From positions 25,496-89,495 of the forward strand of contig CAKQEP010000007.1 in NCBI GenBank assembly GCA_934230325.1: 64,000 bases of DNA, in the 5' to 3' direction. The notes under the pieces were generated by a model, which was not told the DNA's origin, searched no databases, and was given only the letters and a program-made list of their open reading frames with translations. The position numbers and the translations under genes are program-made. This DNA comes from an uncultured Clostridia bacterium (GTDB taxonomy: Bacteria; Bacillota; Clostridia; Christensenellales; CAG-314). Below are positions 36,155 to 44,467 of the stretch, in pieces. How positions within the stretch are numbered: position 1 is the stretch's first letter; each line of letters opens with the position of its first letter.

Positions 36155-36682
36155 TTACAAGTGGTATTTCATCGCTTCTATTTTGTCTTCTTCGTATGCG
36201 AGCAGTTCTCGCGCAAGTTGCAGGGTCGCGGGGTTTACGTCGGGAGTGTGCCGCAACGCTTTCCCTAAATCTATCATTCCCATAGTACTGCCAAGTATCA
36301 GCATTTCCGCAACTTTGCTCGTGCTGTTGTCCGCCATAAGTTTCATTTTTATGTTGGTCTTTGCAAAAAACTGCGTAAGCGCGCCCGATTCGTTCAACAA
36401 CGTACCCGTCTGTTGCGCAAGGTCGTCGGCGCGGCGTACAAAATCATCGTATTTTATCACTTGCTCTTTTAGTATGTCGGCAAATTTTTTGTTGTCTACT
36501 TGCTCGATTACCGTTTCGGTGGAGCGTTTAGCCATCAGAGCGTTGCTCTTGATGCCGTTTAGCATCTTCAACGTGTTGACGTTGTTGCAACACTCGTTGC
36601 TTTTGCCCGACCAACAAGATTTTTTTGCCCGACGAATATTTTCCTTGTTTGTTTCCGTAGTACGGTTTTTGTTTTCCGCCAT
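36155..36682 (-). CDS. Conserved Clostridia helical protein of unknown function
   Basis: The 175-residue protein is largely helical and soluble. From about residue 38 it matches, from memory, a widespread Clostridia family. That family has a phrase like 'KMAIDAI..VI..V.D.KF...L..Q...Y' followed by an SHIAEMLIQGSTMGIIDLNKAL block; here the latter reads TSKVAEMLILGSTMGMIDLGKAL. I do not know a proven function; a ferritin-like or spore-related helical bundle is only a suggestion. The first 35 residues are basic and Cys-containing. It begins two bases after the stop of the upstream Cys/Asp-rich gene, with GAGAGG inside that gene's end, so the two are translationally coupled. Confidence 0.75.
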   Translation of the reverse strand: MAENKNRTTETNKENIRRAKKSCWSGKSNECCNNVNTLKMLNGIKSNALMAKRSTETVIEQVDNKKFADILKEQVIKYDDFVRRADDLAQQTGTLLNESGALTQFFAKTNIKMKLMADNSTSKVAEMLILGSTMGMIDLGKALRHTPDVNPATLQLARELLAYEEDKIEAMKYHL

Positions 36683-36684
36683 AA

Positions 36685-37302
36685 CTACCTCTCGTCGTAA
36701 CGACCGTTGCAATCGCAATCGTTAACGTCGTTGCAATCGCAATCGTTAACGTCGTTGCAGTCGCAGTCGTTTCCGCAATCTTCCGCAAAATTCTTGCAAC
36801 CGCAACCGCAGTCGATTTTTTCCAACTCGTCGCGCACGTCGTTGCAACCGCAATCGTCAAAACTATCGGTTGTATCGTAATTTTTTTCGGCGTTTGCCTT
36901 TAAATAGTTGTCGCAATCGAATTTTTTGGAGTAGAAAGCGTCCCCCGCGTATTGCGGCGCAGTATTGTAGTTTACGTGGGACTCCACGTCGGTGTACGGC
37001 TCAAAAACTTTAAGGTCGTCGATTCTGTGCGAGTCCGTCCCTTTGACGGCGTAGTCTTGGTCGGAGTTTGTCGCGTCGTCAACGTATTGATTTTGCGTTT
37101 GGTACGTGGCGCAACTGCTTTTGTAAATTACGTCGCTTTTGGCAGTGTTTACGTTGTCGTTTTTGTTTGCAAAATGCTCGTTGTAGCGTTTTACGTCGTC
37201 GTTATCGACGTTTGTCGCGCACCCTGCGCCGTCGTTTGCCGAGTTGCGGGCTGTTTCTGCGTTTGCAAAGTATTGTTGGTCGGTCATTTTGTCTTTTTCC
37301 AT
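36685..37302 (-). CDS. Asp/Asn/Cys-rich low-complexity protein
   Basis: The 205-residue protein has no signal peptide or membrane helix and few hydrophobic residues. The N-terminal part is Asp/Asn-rich. The C-terminal 60 residues are packed with Cys-Asp/Cys-Asn motifs (DCGCND, DCGCGCKN, and repeats of DCDCNDVN) encoded by a 24-base DNA repeat. This composition suggests a disordered metal-binding or cross-linked coat-like protein, but no family was recognised. AAGGAG precedes the ATG. It is the first gene of a two-gene unit with the helical protein at 36155. Confidence 0.65.
   Translation of the reverse strand: MEKDKMTDQQYFANAETARNSANDGAGCATNVDNDDVKRYNEHFANKNDNVNTAKSDVIYKSSCATYQTQNQYVDDATNSDQDYAVKGTDSHRIDDLKVFEPYTDVESHVNYNTAPQYAGDAFYSKKFDCDNYLKANAEKNYDTTDSFDDCGCNDVRDELEKIDCGCGCKNFAEDCGNDCDCNDVNDCDCNDVNDCDCNGRYDER
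36712..36772. repeat. 24-base tandem repeat inside the Cys-rich gene
   Basis: CGTTGCAATCGCAATCGTTAACGT-like units occur about two and a half times in frame and encode DCDCNDVN. Confidence 0.75.
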
Positions 37303-37426
37303 AATAATTCTCCTTTAAAAAGTTTTGTTTTGGTTTTAGTATGCGCAAACCGCCGCAATAAATGCAAAAATAAACGCGCAAACCAAAATTTTAACCAAAC
37401 AAAAATTGTAAATGTACTAAAAATAT

Positions 37427-37455
37427 TTGACAAAACTATCGGTTTGTGGTAAAGT
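37427..37455 (+). promoter_or_regulatory. Promoter of the rplU-prp-rpmA operon
   Basis: TTGACA (37427-37432), 17-base spacer, TAAAGT (37450-37455). Confidence 0.8.
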
Positions 37456-37461
37456 AATCGT

Positions 37462-37541
37462 CGAGCCGCTTTAAAGGGGTTTTTTGAAGTGCCGCAAGGT
37501 CACCCGTCTTAAGCGAGACTGGTTAGAGGAGGTAAAAAAAT
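37462..37541 (+). promoter_or_regulatory. Ribosomal protein L21 leader (probable autoregulatory RNA)
   Basis: The 80-base leader contains a bulged hairpin ACC-C-GTCT / AGAC-T-GGT around TAAGCG, immediately before AGAGGAGGT. Such L21 leaders are known in Bacillota before rplU and are thought to bind L21. I assign it by position and hairpin, not by an alignment. Confidence 0.5.
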
Positions 37542-37850
37542 ATGTACGCAATAGTTGTCACAGGTGGCAAACAATACAAAGTCACCAAAGACCTGATTTT
37601 GTCTGTGGAAAAACTTGATGCAGAAGTAGGCGCAAAAATCGCTTTGGACGCCGTCATGTACAGTGACGACGATACTTTGGTAGCAGGCGAGGACGCCAAA
37701 AAAGTTTCCGTCACGGCAGAAGTCGTTGAGCACGGTAAAGGAGCAAAACTCAACATCTTTACTTACAAAGCAAAAAAGAACGTGCGCAAAAGACAAGGTC
37801 ACAGACAGCCTTATACAAAACTCAAAGTTGTAGATATCAAGTTGGGTTAG
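37542..37850 (+). CDS. rplU: 50S ribosomal protein L21
   Basis: The 102-residue protein is full length. It begins MYAIVVTGGKQYKV, the L21 signature start, and ends with the basic RKRQGHRQPYTKLKVVDI segment that contacts 23S rRNA. AGAGGAGG lies 9 bases before the ATG. It is first in the conserved Bacillota operon rplU-prp-rpmA; the prp gene starts 4 bases after its stop codon. Confidence 0.97.
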   Translation: MYAIVVTGGKQYKVTKDLILSVEKLDAEVGAKIALDAVMYSDDDTLVAGEDAKKVSVTAEVVEHGKGAKLNIFTYKAKKNVRKRQGHRQPYTKLKVVDIKLG

Positions 37851-37854
37851 TCTG

Positions 37855-38193
37855 ATGACGGACGTCAAAGTAAAAAAATTTAACGACTGCATAGTTTCCG
37901 TCGTTTGCGACGGTCATACGGGCTATGGCGTCGAGGGCGAGGATATTGTATGCGCAGGCTTGTCAAGCGTGATACAAACCGCCTTGCTCGGGCTTTTGAC
38001 TGTTGCCAAAGTCAACGTAAAGTACAAGGTTGACGAGGCGCAAGGGTATCTGGAAATGACTTTGCCCGATTCGCTCACTATTGAGGAACGTCACGATTGC
38101 AACGTGATTCTCAACACGATGCTGTGCGGCGTAAGCGATTTGAGAGAAAGTTTTTCCGATTTCATCAATCTGGAGGTCAATAATGTTTATTAA
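37855..38193 (+). CDS. prp: Ribosomal-processing cysteine protease Prp
   Basis: The 112-residue protein has the Prp dyad His21 (CDGHTGYG) and Cys33 (DIVCAGLSSVIQT). In Bacillota Prp removes the N-terminal extension of L27, an essential step. The L27 encoded next starts MFIKIQLFAHKKG, which carries the expected cleavage point between Phe and Ala, so enzyme and substrate match. Its 3' end overlaps rpmA by 11 bases. Confidence 0.95.
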   Translation: MTDVKVKKFNDCIVSVVCDGHTGYGVEGEDIVCAGLSSVIQTALLGLLTVAKVNVKYKVDEAQGYLEMTLPDSLTIEERHDCNVILNTMLCGVSDLRESFSDFINLEVNNVY

Positions 38194-38461
38194 AATTCAA
38201 TTGTTCGCCCACAAAAAGGGAATGGGCAGTTCAAAAAACGGTAGAGACAGCGCCAGCCAACGTCTCGGTGCAAAACGCGCCGACGGACAATTTGTTTTGG
38301 CGGGCAATATTTTGGTGCGTCAACGCGGCACGGCTATTCATCCCGGCAACAACGTCGGTATCGGCAAAGACGATACGCTGTTTGCGTTGATTGACGGTAT
38401 CGTCAAGTTTGAACGTAAGGGCAAAAAAGATAAACAAGTCAGCGTTTATCCTAATTGCTAA
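38183..38461 (+). CDS. rpmA: 50S ribosomal protein L27 with Prp-cleavable N-terminus
   Basis: The 92-residue protein has the L27 core (GSSKNGRDSASQRLGAKRADG, GNILVRQRGT, GIGKDDTLFALIDG). The eight N-terminal residues MFIKIQLF precede AHKKG; in Bacillota they are cut off by Prp so that the mature N-terminus can reach the peptidyl-transferase centre. GGAGG inside the end of prp is 6 bases before the ATG. Confidence 0.97.
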   Translation: MFIKIQLFAHKKGMGSSKNGRDSASQRLGAKRADGQFVLAGNILVRQRGTAIHPGNNVGIGKDDTLFALIDGIVKFERKGKKDKQVSVYPNC

Positions 38462-38473
38462 CAAACACAAAAT

Positions 38474-38502
38474 CAAAGAGTTGCGACGCGCAACTCTTTT
38501 TG
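38474..38502 (+). terminator. Intrinsic terminator after rpmA
   Basis: AAAGAGTTGCG / CGCAACTCTTT with a 3-base loop, then T residues. Confidence 0.85.
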
Positions 38503-38516
38503 TTTAGGAAAAATCT

Positions 38517-39350
38517 ATGGCATACGTAATACAAAACGACAAAATAATAGTAAGCGACGACTTTTTTACCCCCAAAGACACTTTGGAATGCGGGCAAATT
38601 TTTAGGTTTAAGCCGCTTGACGGCGGCGGGTACGAGGTGTTTTCGCTTGACAAATACGCCGTAATTTTGCCGACAAAAATCGGTTGGGAGATAAAAAGCG
38701 ACGATACGGATTATTTTGTAGGCTTTTTTGACCTTGACAAAAACTATCGCGAGATTGCCGACCGCTTGTCCGCCGTTTCGCCGCTAATGAAAAACGCGGT
38801 GGATTACGGCAAAGGGATAAGAATTTTAAAACAAGATTTGTGCGAAACGATAATATCCTTTATTATTTCCGCAAACAACAACATAAAGCGTATTAAAGGC
38901 ATAATCGAGCGGCTGTGCGAGGCAAAAGGCAAAAAAACAAAGTACGGGTACGCTTTTCCGTCGGTAGAAGTTCTTGCGCAGTGCGACAAAGAGTTTTTTG
39001 AGCAAATCGGAGCGGGTTATCGCGCGCCCTACCTTAAACAAACGTCGCAAATTTTAGCAAACGGTTTTGATTTTTGCGGACTAAACGCCGCAGATACTGT
39101 TTCTGCGCGCAAACTGCTTTTGTCGCTAAAAGGCGTTGGCGGCAAAGTTGCGGATTGCATTTTGCTTTTTGGTATGGGTAGGGGCGACGTTTTCCCCGTC
39201 GATACGTGGATAAAAAAAGTTTATCACTCGCACTTTGAGTCGGGACTCAAAGACGACAAAATTGCGGAGTTTTTCGTCAATAAATTCGGTGATTTGTCAG
39301 GCTTTGCGCAACAATACCTTTTTTATTTTTCGAGAACTATGGACAAATGA
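38517..39350 (+). CDS. ogg: 8-oxoguanine DNA glycosylase / AP lyase (OGG1-type)
   Basis: The 277-residue enzyme has an N-terminal TBP-like beta domain (TLECGQIFRFK, the OGG1 motif near residue 24). The helical HhH-GPD core follows. The hairpin LKGVGGKVADC carries the catalytic Lys near residue 208, and VFPVDTWIKKVY carries the catalytic Asp near 227. It excises 8-oxoguanine in base-excision repair. The length and two-domain layout fit clostridial Ogg. AGGAAA is upstream. It follows the rpmA terminator and has no obvious promoter of its own. Confidence 0.92.
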   Translation: MAYVIQNDKIIVSDDFFTPKDTLECGQIFRFKPLDGGGYEVFSLDKYAVILPTKIGWEIKSDDTDYFVGFFDLDKNYREIADRLSAVSPLMKNAVDYGKGIRILKQDLCETIISFIISANNNIKRIKGIIERLCEAKGKKTKYGYAFPSVEVLAQCDKEFFEQIGAGYRAPYLKQTSQILANGFDFCGLNAADTVSARKLLLSLKGVGGKVADCILLFGMGRGDVFPVDTWIKKVYHSHFESGLKDDKIAEFFVNKFGDLSGFAQQYLFYFSRTMDK

Positions 39351-39368
39351 TTTATTTTGTTGTATAAT
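39340..39368 (+). promoter_or_regulatory. Promoter of the NYN-domain gene
   Basis: TGGACA (39340-39345, inside the end of ogg), 17-base spacer, TATAAT (39363-39368). Confidence 0.7.
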
Positions 39369-39391
39369 AAAAAAGTTATCGGAGGTTTTTT

Positions 39392-40342
39392 ATGCTTAAC
39401 GACAAAAATATTGCTCTGTTTATCGACGCGGACAACTGCAATCTCGACTTTTGCCGATACGACAACGCCGTCACCGCTTGCAAAAAAGCGGGCAACATTA
39501 TTTACGGAAAAATTTACGGCTTGTCCGACCGCAAGCATAAGGAAATTATCAATTCCGCAAACGACAACGGATTTGATACCGCCAACGTTATGCGGGTAAA
39601 AAAGCGCGGCAGCAACACTTACGACGACAGAATAACCGTCGATGTTATCGACGCAGTTATGTCTTACGACGCCGTTGACGCCGTTTGCATCGTCGCCGCG
39701 CCGCACGATATGGTTTATCTTTTTTCTAAATTGCACGCTTTGGGCGTGAGCGTTATGGCGGTAGACACTTTTGACGAGCAAAGCCTTGCCTTTGCGGACG
39801 AAGTGTTTAGTATAGGCGCAGAAACGCCAAAACCCGTCAAAAAATCCGCTTCAAAACCCAAAAAAGCAGAGCAGAATAGCGAGGAAACAGAGCCCGAAGA
39901 GCAACCGCAACCCGCCGAAATTGCTGATTTTAAACAAGAGCAACCGAGCGTAGCGGTAGCAGAAACGCCGCAAGACGAGCAACCCGCTTTGTCCGAGTCG
40001 GAAGAAAAAGCCGAGCAACCGCCGCAAGACGAGCAGCCCGCGCCCGATACAAACGAGGACGAGCCGCAACCGCAGGCAGAAAATAAATCGGAGGAAACTC
40101 AACCCGAGCAGGAAAACGCGTCGGAGCAAGACGTAGACCAACCGACGGTGGAGATAACAAACGAACCCGACGTAGAGCAAGCGGCAGAGCAAAAGCCCGT
40201 CGCGACGCCCGTAGAGGACACGGAACTTTTACGTCAGATAGAGCAAGTAAAAGCCGCTCAAAGCCAAGACGAACAAGAGGACGGTCGTTTACTTGCGGAG
40301 ATAAAGCGTCTTTTGGACGATTTTAACACGGAAAACAATTAA
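39392..40342 (+). CDS. NYN (PIN-like) domain protein with acidic Gln/Pro-rich tail
   Basis: The 316-residue protein has an N-terminal LabA-type NYN domain (about 1-140). Its acidic residues are in ALFIDADNCN, TYDDRITVDVIDAV and CIVAAPHDMVYL, the positions that bind metal in PIN-like ribonucleases. Residues about 150-270 are low-complexity Glu/Gln/Pro (EEQPQP, DEQPA repeats) and strongly acidic, probably disordered. The last 45 residues form a likely coiled helix. RNase activity is expected from the family but not shown. GGAGG precedes the ATG. Confidence 0.8.
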   Translation: MLNDKNIALFIDADNCNLDFCRYDNAVTACKKAGNIIYGKIYGLSDRKHKEIINSANDNGFDTANVMRVKKRGSNTYDDRITVDVIDAVMSYDAVDAVCIVAAPHDMVYLFSKLHALGVSVMAVDTFDEQSLAFADEVFSIGAETPKPVKKSASKPKKAEQNSEETEPEEQPQPAEIADFKQEQPSVAVAETPQDEQPALSESEEKAEQPPQDEQPAPDTNEDEPQPQAENKSEETQPEQENASEQDVDQPTVEITNEPDVEQAAEQKPVATPVEDTELLRQIEQVKAAQSQDEQEDGRLLAEIKRLLDDFNTENN

Positions 40343-40424
40343 AAAATCAATGCGGTCAATAAAAAAGACGATAAAACCCACCAAAAACAAAAACAAAACG
40401 ATAAATAACTTAAAACGCAACCAC

Positions 40425-40453
40425 AACAACCGAAATTATTTTTTCGGTTGTTT
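40425..40453 (+). terminator. Intrinsic terminator after the NYN gene
   Basis: AACAACCGAAA pairs with TTTCGGTTGTT, followed by T residues. Confidence 0.8.
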
Positions 40454-40515
40454 TTTTTTATTAATAATAATCCTAAAAAAAGACAATCTACTTTTGTTTC
40501 GCATTAAAATTAGTA

Positions 40516-40544
40516 TTGCAAAGTCGGTAGTTTTGTGTTAAAAT
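40516..40544 (+). promoter_or_regulatory. Promoter of rarA/mgsA, predicted leaderless
   Basis: TTGCAA (40516-40521), 17-base spacer, TAAAAT (40539-40544), then six bases and ATG. Confidence 0.75.
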
Positions 40545-40550
40545 ACTATT

Positions 40551-41858
40551 ATGGCAAAAAAAGATAACGACGTTATTATGACGGTAAACGAAGAGGGCGT
40601 TTCTCAGCCTTTGGCGGAGCGTATGCGCCCCAAAGTGTTGAGCGAGTTTATCGGGCAATCGAGGCTGATTTCTCCAAACAGCCTTTTGTCCCGCGCGATA
40701 AAAGCCGACAAATTAGGCAGTTGCATATTTTGGGGACCACCGGGTACGGGCAAAACCACGTTGGCAAACGTAATTGCAAACAGTACCGACGCGGTATTTG
40801 AAAAACTCAACGCCGTCACCAGCGGTGTTTCCGACGCCAAAAAAGTAATAGAAGCGGCGGCGACGCGCAAGTATGCTTACGGCAAAAAAACGTATTTAAT
40901 GTTGGACGAGTGTCACCGTTGGAGCAAGGCTCAAAGCGATTGCGTATTGCAAGCAATGGAGCAAGGCACGATAATTTTTATCGGTTCTACGACGGAAAAT
41001 CCATATTACAGCATGACGCCCGCAATAGTGTCGAGATGTCGCGTTTTTGAATTTTTTTCGCTCACGTCGGAAGAAGTTATGACGGGGTTAAAACGCGCCC
41101 TGTCGTCGGAAAAAGGATTGAAATCGCTCAACGTCAAAGCCGACGACGCCGTTTTGCGGTATATTGCCGACTATTGCGGCGGCGACCTTCGCAACGCTTA
41201 CAATGCGTTGGAACTTGCCGCGTTGACGGCGCAGACGGGTGACGACGGCTCAAAAATTCTCACGGTAGACGACGCGGCGGAAACTTTGCAAAAAAAGCCT
41301 TTGAGCGTGGATAGGCAGCACTATTACGATATGATATCTGCTTTTATCAAGAGTATGCGCGGCAGTGACGCAGACGCGGCGATGTTTTGGTTTTGCCGCC
41401 TGATAGAAGGCGGTTGCGACCCGATGTTGCTTGCTCGACGCATAGTTATTTGCGCGGCGGAAGACGTCGGGCTTGCCGATCCTATGGCGTTGGTAGTTGC
41501 GCAATCGGCGTTGACTTCTTTTTTAAACGTAGGGTTGCCGGAAGGAAGGTTGTTGCTGACGGAAGCGATACTTTACATAGCAAACGCGCCCAAATCAAAC
41601 GCTTGTGAGGCTACTTTGGGGCTTGCGACGGCGGCGGCGCAGCAGTATCCGACGGCGAGAGTGCCGAGTCATCTTATGGACCAAACCTTTAAACGCGACA
41701 ACGATTTTAAGTACGGCGCGTACAAATACCCGCATTCTTACGGCGGTTGGGTGGAGCAGCAGTATTTGCCCGACGAGTTGAAAGAAGAACAATTTTACTA
41801 CCCGACGGGCAACGGCGGCGACGTCGGTTGCAAAAACCCAAAAAAGCCCGCCAAATAA
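40551..41858 (+). CDS. rarA: Replication-associated recombination AAA ATPase RarA/MgsA
   Basis: The 435-residue clamp-loader-like ATPase has Walker A GPPGTGKTT at residues 62-70, Walker B LMLDECHRW near 118, the sensor phrase GSTTENPYYSM and arginine-finger region VSRCRVFEF. The RarA-specific C-terminal tetramerisation domain (ADVGLADPMALVVA, LPEGRLLLTEAILYIA) follows. It acts at stalled replication forks. In the Walker B region the usual DEIHRF is DECHRW. No Shine-Dalgarno site is present; the -10 box ends 6 bases before the ATG. Confidence 0.95.
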   Translation: MAKKDNDVIMTVNEEGVSQPLAERMRPKVLSEFIGQSRLISPNSLLSRAIKADKLGSCIFWGPPGTGKTTLANVIANSTDAVFEKLNAVTSGVSDAKKVIEAAATRKYAYGKKTYLMLDECHRWSKAQSDCVLQAMEQGTIIFIGSTTENPYYSMTPAIVSRCRVFEFFSLTSEEVMTGLKRALSSEKGLKSLNVKADDAVLRYIADYCGGDLRNAYNALELAALTAQTGDDGSKILTVDDAAETLQKKPLSVDRQHYYDMISAFIKSMRGSDADAAMFWFCRLIEGGCDPMLLARRIVICAAEDVGLADPMALVVAQSALTSFLNVGLPEGRLLLTEAILYIANAPKSNACEATLGLATAAAQQYPTARVPSHLMDQTFKRDNDFKYGAYKYPHSYGGWVEQQYLPDELKEEQFYYPTGNGGDVGCKNPKKPAK

Positions 41859-41878
41859 ACAAAATCGGTTTTAAACCG

Positions 41879-41906
41879 TTGACAATATTCAACAAAATGG
41901 TAAACT
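41879..41906 (+). promoter_or_regulatory. Promoter of tyrS
   Basis: TTGACA (41879-41884), 16-base spacer, TAAACT (41901-41906). No T-box leader fits in the short leader. Confidence 0.65.
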
Positions 41907-41940
41907 GTTGATAACGTATTTTTACAAGGAGATTTTTTTT

Positions 41941-43131
41941 ATGGCTACCCAAAACGTGATGGATACATTAAGACAGCGCGGATTTATCAAGCAAACCGTT
42001 TACGAAGACGATTTATACAAACTGTTGGGAGAAAAATCCGTCACTTTTTATATAGGATTTGACCCGACGGCGGACAGTCTGCACGTCGGACACTTTGTTC
42101 AGTTGGTTGCGATGGCGCACATGCAAAAGGCGGGGCATCGTCCCATTGCGCTCATCGGCGGCGGAACGGCGTACATAGGCGATCCGTCGGGCAGGACGGA
42201 TATGCGTTCTATGATGACCAAAGAAACAATCCTTCACAATTGCGACTGTTTCAAAAAGCAAATGTCCAAATTTATCGATTTTTCCCAAGAAAAAGCGCTT
42301 ATGGTAAACAACGCCGACTGGCTGTTGAATCTCAACTATATCGAGTTTTTGCGCGACGTGGGCAGAAACTTTTCCGTCAACAAAATGCTGACGGCGGAGT
42401 GCTTTAAAAAGCGGTTGGAAAAAGGCTTGTCCTTTTTGGAGTTTAACTATATGCTTATGCAGGCGTACGACTTTTTGGTGCTAAACAAAGAGTACGGCTG
42501 TCAACTTCAGTTGGGCGGCGACGACCAGTGGAGCAATATGCTTGCAGGCGCAGACCTTATTAGACGAAAAGTTCAAAAAGACGCTTACGCTATGACTTTC
42601 AGCCTTTTGACGACAAGCGAAGGCACAAAAATGGGCAAAACCGCAAAAGGCGCGGTGTGGCTCGACCCCGACAAAACTTCACCCTACGAGTTTTATCAGT
42701 ACTGGCGCAACGTTGCCGACGCCGACGTGGAAAAATGCCTCAAACTTCTCACTTTTGTCGAGTTGGAGGAGATTTTGGACCTTTGCAAGTACAAGGACGA
42801 GCGCATAAACGACGCAAAAGTCCGCCTTGCTTACGAACTTACCAAACTCGTGCACGGCGAAGACGCCGCAAATACGGCAAAATCGCAGGCGGAAGCGGCG
42901 TTTGGCGGCAACACCGACGATATGCGCGTACTAAAAAGCAATAGCGACAACGTTATCGACTTGCTCATAGAAGCGGGATTTGCCAAAAGCAAGGGCGACG
43001 CAAGGCGGCTGATAGAAGGCGGCGGCGTGTCGGTGGACGACGTAAAAGTCAATACCTTTGACTTTGCGTTGCCAAAAGAATTTGTTTTGCACAAGGGCAA
43101 AAAAGCACGGATAAAAATCGAACGCAACTGA
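41941..43131 (+). CDS. tyrS: Tyrosyl-tRNA synthetase
   Basis: The 396-residue class I synthetase has the HIGH motif as HVGH (residues 48-51) and the KMSKS motif as KMGKT near residue 225. A tyrosine-binding region (YDFLVLNKEYGCQLQLGGDDQW) is present, and an S4 RNA-binding domain forms the C-terminus (about 330-396, EAGFAKSKGDARRLIEGGGV). The frame is open 11 codons upstream, but AAGGAG sits 8-9 bases before the ATG at 41941. Its stop codon overlaps the start of the YigZ gene by one base, so tyrS, yigZ and recX are translationally coupled. Confidence 0.96.
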   Translation: MATQNVMDTLRQRGFIKQTVYEDDLYKLLGEKSVTFYIGFDPTADSLHVGHFVQLVAMAHMQKAGHRPIALIGGGTAYIGDPSGRTDMRSMMTKETILHNCDCFKKQMSKFIDFSQEKALMVNNADWLLNLNYIEFLRDVGRNFSVNKMLTAECFKKRLEKGLSFLEFNYMLMQAYDFLVLNKEYGCQLQLGGDDQWSNMLAGADLIRRKVQKDAYAMTFSLLTTSEGTKMGKTAKGAVWLDPDKTSPYEFYQYWRNVADADVEKCLKLLTFVELEEILDLCKYKDERINDAKVRLAYELTKLVHGEDAANTAKSQAEAAFGGNTDDMRVLKSNSDNVIDLLIEAGFAKSKGDARRLIEGGGVSVDDVKVNTFDFALPKEFVLHKGKKARIKIERN

Positions 43132-43748
43132 TGAATACCTCGTACCTGACTTTAGACGACAAAATATACATAGAGGAAACCGTGATAAACAAATCACGGT
43201 TTTTGGTATACGCTACGCGCGCTTGTACGGCGGCGGAAGCGCAGGATTTTGTTGCAAAAATCAAAAAGAAACACTACGACGCAACGCACAACTGTTACGC
43301 TTACGTTACGCAAGACGGAACAAAATTCAGCGACGACGGCGAGCCGAGCGGAACGGCGGGCAAACCGATTTTAAACTCGTTGACGCAAAAAGGGCTGTTT
43401 AACGTCGTGGCGGTGGTCACGAGATACTTTGGCGGGATAAAGTTGGGTGCGGGCGGGCTTGTACGCGCTTACGGCGGTACGGTTGCGGAATTATTAAACA
43501 AAACCAAATTTTTCACCGTCGATTTGTGCGTCGATATCGTCGTCAACGCACCTTACGGCACGGACAAAGCGGTACTAAACGCGGCGCAATCTTACGCCGT
43601 AAAAACGGCAATCGAGTACGGCGACGGATTAAAAATCACGTTGACGGTAAAGCAGCAAGACGCAAAAATCGCGCGGGAAAAAATCGTCGACGCTCTCAAC
43701 GGAAAATGCGAAGTAAAGGAGGGACAGCCTTACTCGGCGACTATATGA
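43131..43748 (+). CDS. YigZ/IMPACT-family protein
   Basis: The 205-residue protein has the N-terminal UPF0029/IMPACT domain: INKSRFLVYA, then HYDATHNCYAYV, DDGEPSGTAGKPIL and VTRYFGGIKLGAGGLVRAY, all diagnostic. The C-terminal ferredoxin-like DUF1949 domain follows. The biochemical role in bacteria is not settled. It starts on the last base of the tyrS stop (TGATG) and ends in an ATGA overlap with recX. Confidence 0.93.
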   Translation: MNTSYLTLDDKIYIEETVINKSRFLVYATRACTAAEAQDFVAKIKKKHYDATHNCYAYVTQDGTKFSDDGEPSGTAGKPILNSLTQKGLFNVVAVVTRYFGGIKLGAGGLVRAYGGTVAELLNKTKFFTVDLCVDIVVNAPYGTDKAVLNAAQSYAVKTAIEYGDGLKITLTVKQQDAKIAREKIVDALNGKCEVKEGQPYSATI

Positions 43749-44380
43749 GTACGATTACGGCTATCGAATATCAAAAAAACAACAAAAACAAGGTTAATCT
43801 GTACGTTGACGGCGAGTTTAAATGCGGATTGACGGCAGAAACCGCCGTCGCCGCGCGCTTAAAAAAGGGGCAGGAACTGTCGGAAGAAAAACTTACCGAG
43901 TTGCTCACCACCAGCGAAGCGCAGATAGCCTTTGACAAAAGTTTAAATTACATATCCAAAAGCGGCAAAACGGCGTATCAAGTCAAGCAGTATCTCGTAC
44001 AAAAGGGGTTTGCGCCGCAAGCGGCGGACAGCGCGTTGCAAAAACTCAAAGATTACAAATACGTTGACGACGAGCAGTATGCGGCGCAGTACGTGGCGCA
44101 GGGCAAGCCGACCAAAGGCGCGATAAGGTTAAAACAAGAGTTGATGCTCAAAGGGGTAGAAAAATCCGTTATCGAGCAGGCGTTGAGCGCGTTGGACCAA
44201 GAAGAAACGGAGCAAAACGCCTTGCGAGTTGCGGAAAAATTTTTAAAAAACAAACCGCTCGACGTTTCGACGGCGGCAAAAATCAATCGTCATTTGTTGG
44301 GGCGCGGTTTCGATTACGAAACGGCGGGCGTGGTTTTGAAAATTTTGCGGCAAAAGTATTCTTCGCAAACCGACGATTGA
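43745..44380 (+). CDS. recX: Regulatory protein RecX
   Basis: The 211-residue protein has three RecX helical repeats: KSLNYISKSGKTAYQVKQYL, then YVDDEQYAAQYVAQGKPTKGAIRLKQEL, then the C-terminal HLLGRGFDYETAGVVL. RecX binds RecA filaments and limits recombination. The frame is open far upstream in another frame of yigZ, but the ATGA overlap at 43745 and the protein's normal N-terminus fix the start. The gene is the last of the tyrS unit. Confidence 0.9.
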   Translation: MSTITAIEYQKNNKNKVNLYVDGEFKCGLTAETAVAARLKKGQELSEEKLTELLTTSEAQIAFDKSLNYISKSGKTAYQVKQYLVQKGFAPQAADSALQKLKDYKYVDDEQYAAQYVAQGKPTKGAIRLKQELMLKGVEKSVIEQALSALDQEETEQNALRVAEKFLKNKPLDVSTAAKINRHLLGRGFDYETAGVVLKILRQKYSSQTDD

Positions 44381-44467
44381 CGTCAAAAATGAAAAATTAA
44401 CGCAATTGTTTGCTTAATACTGTACAAAAACAAAGGATTGTGCTAAAATGTTTTTGAGGAAGAGCGT

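Noticed and set aside
41879..41940. T-box leader for tyrS
   Set aside because: The leader after the promoter is only about 30 bases, too short for a T-box.
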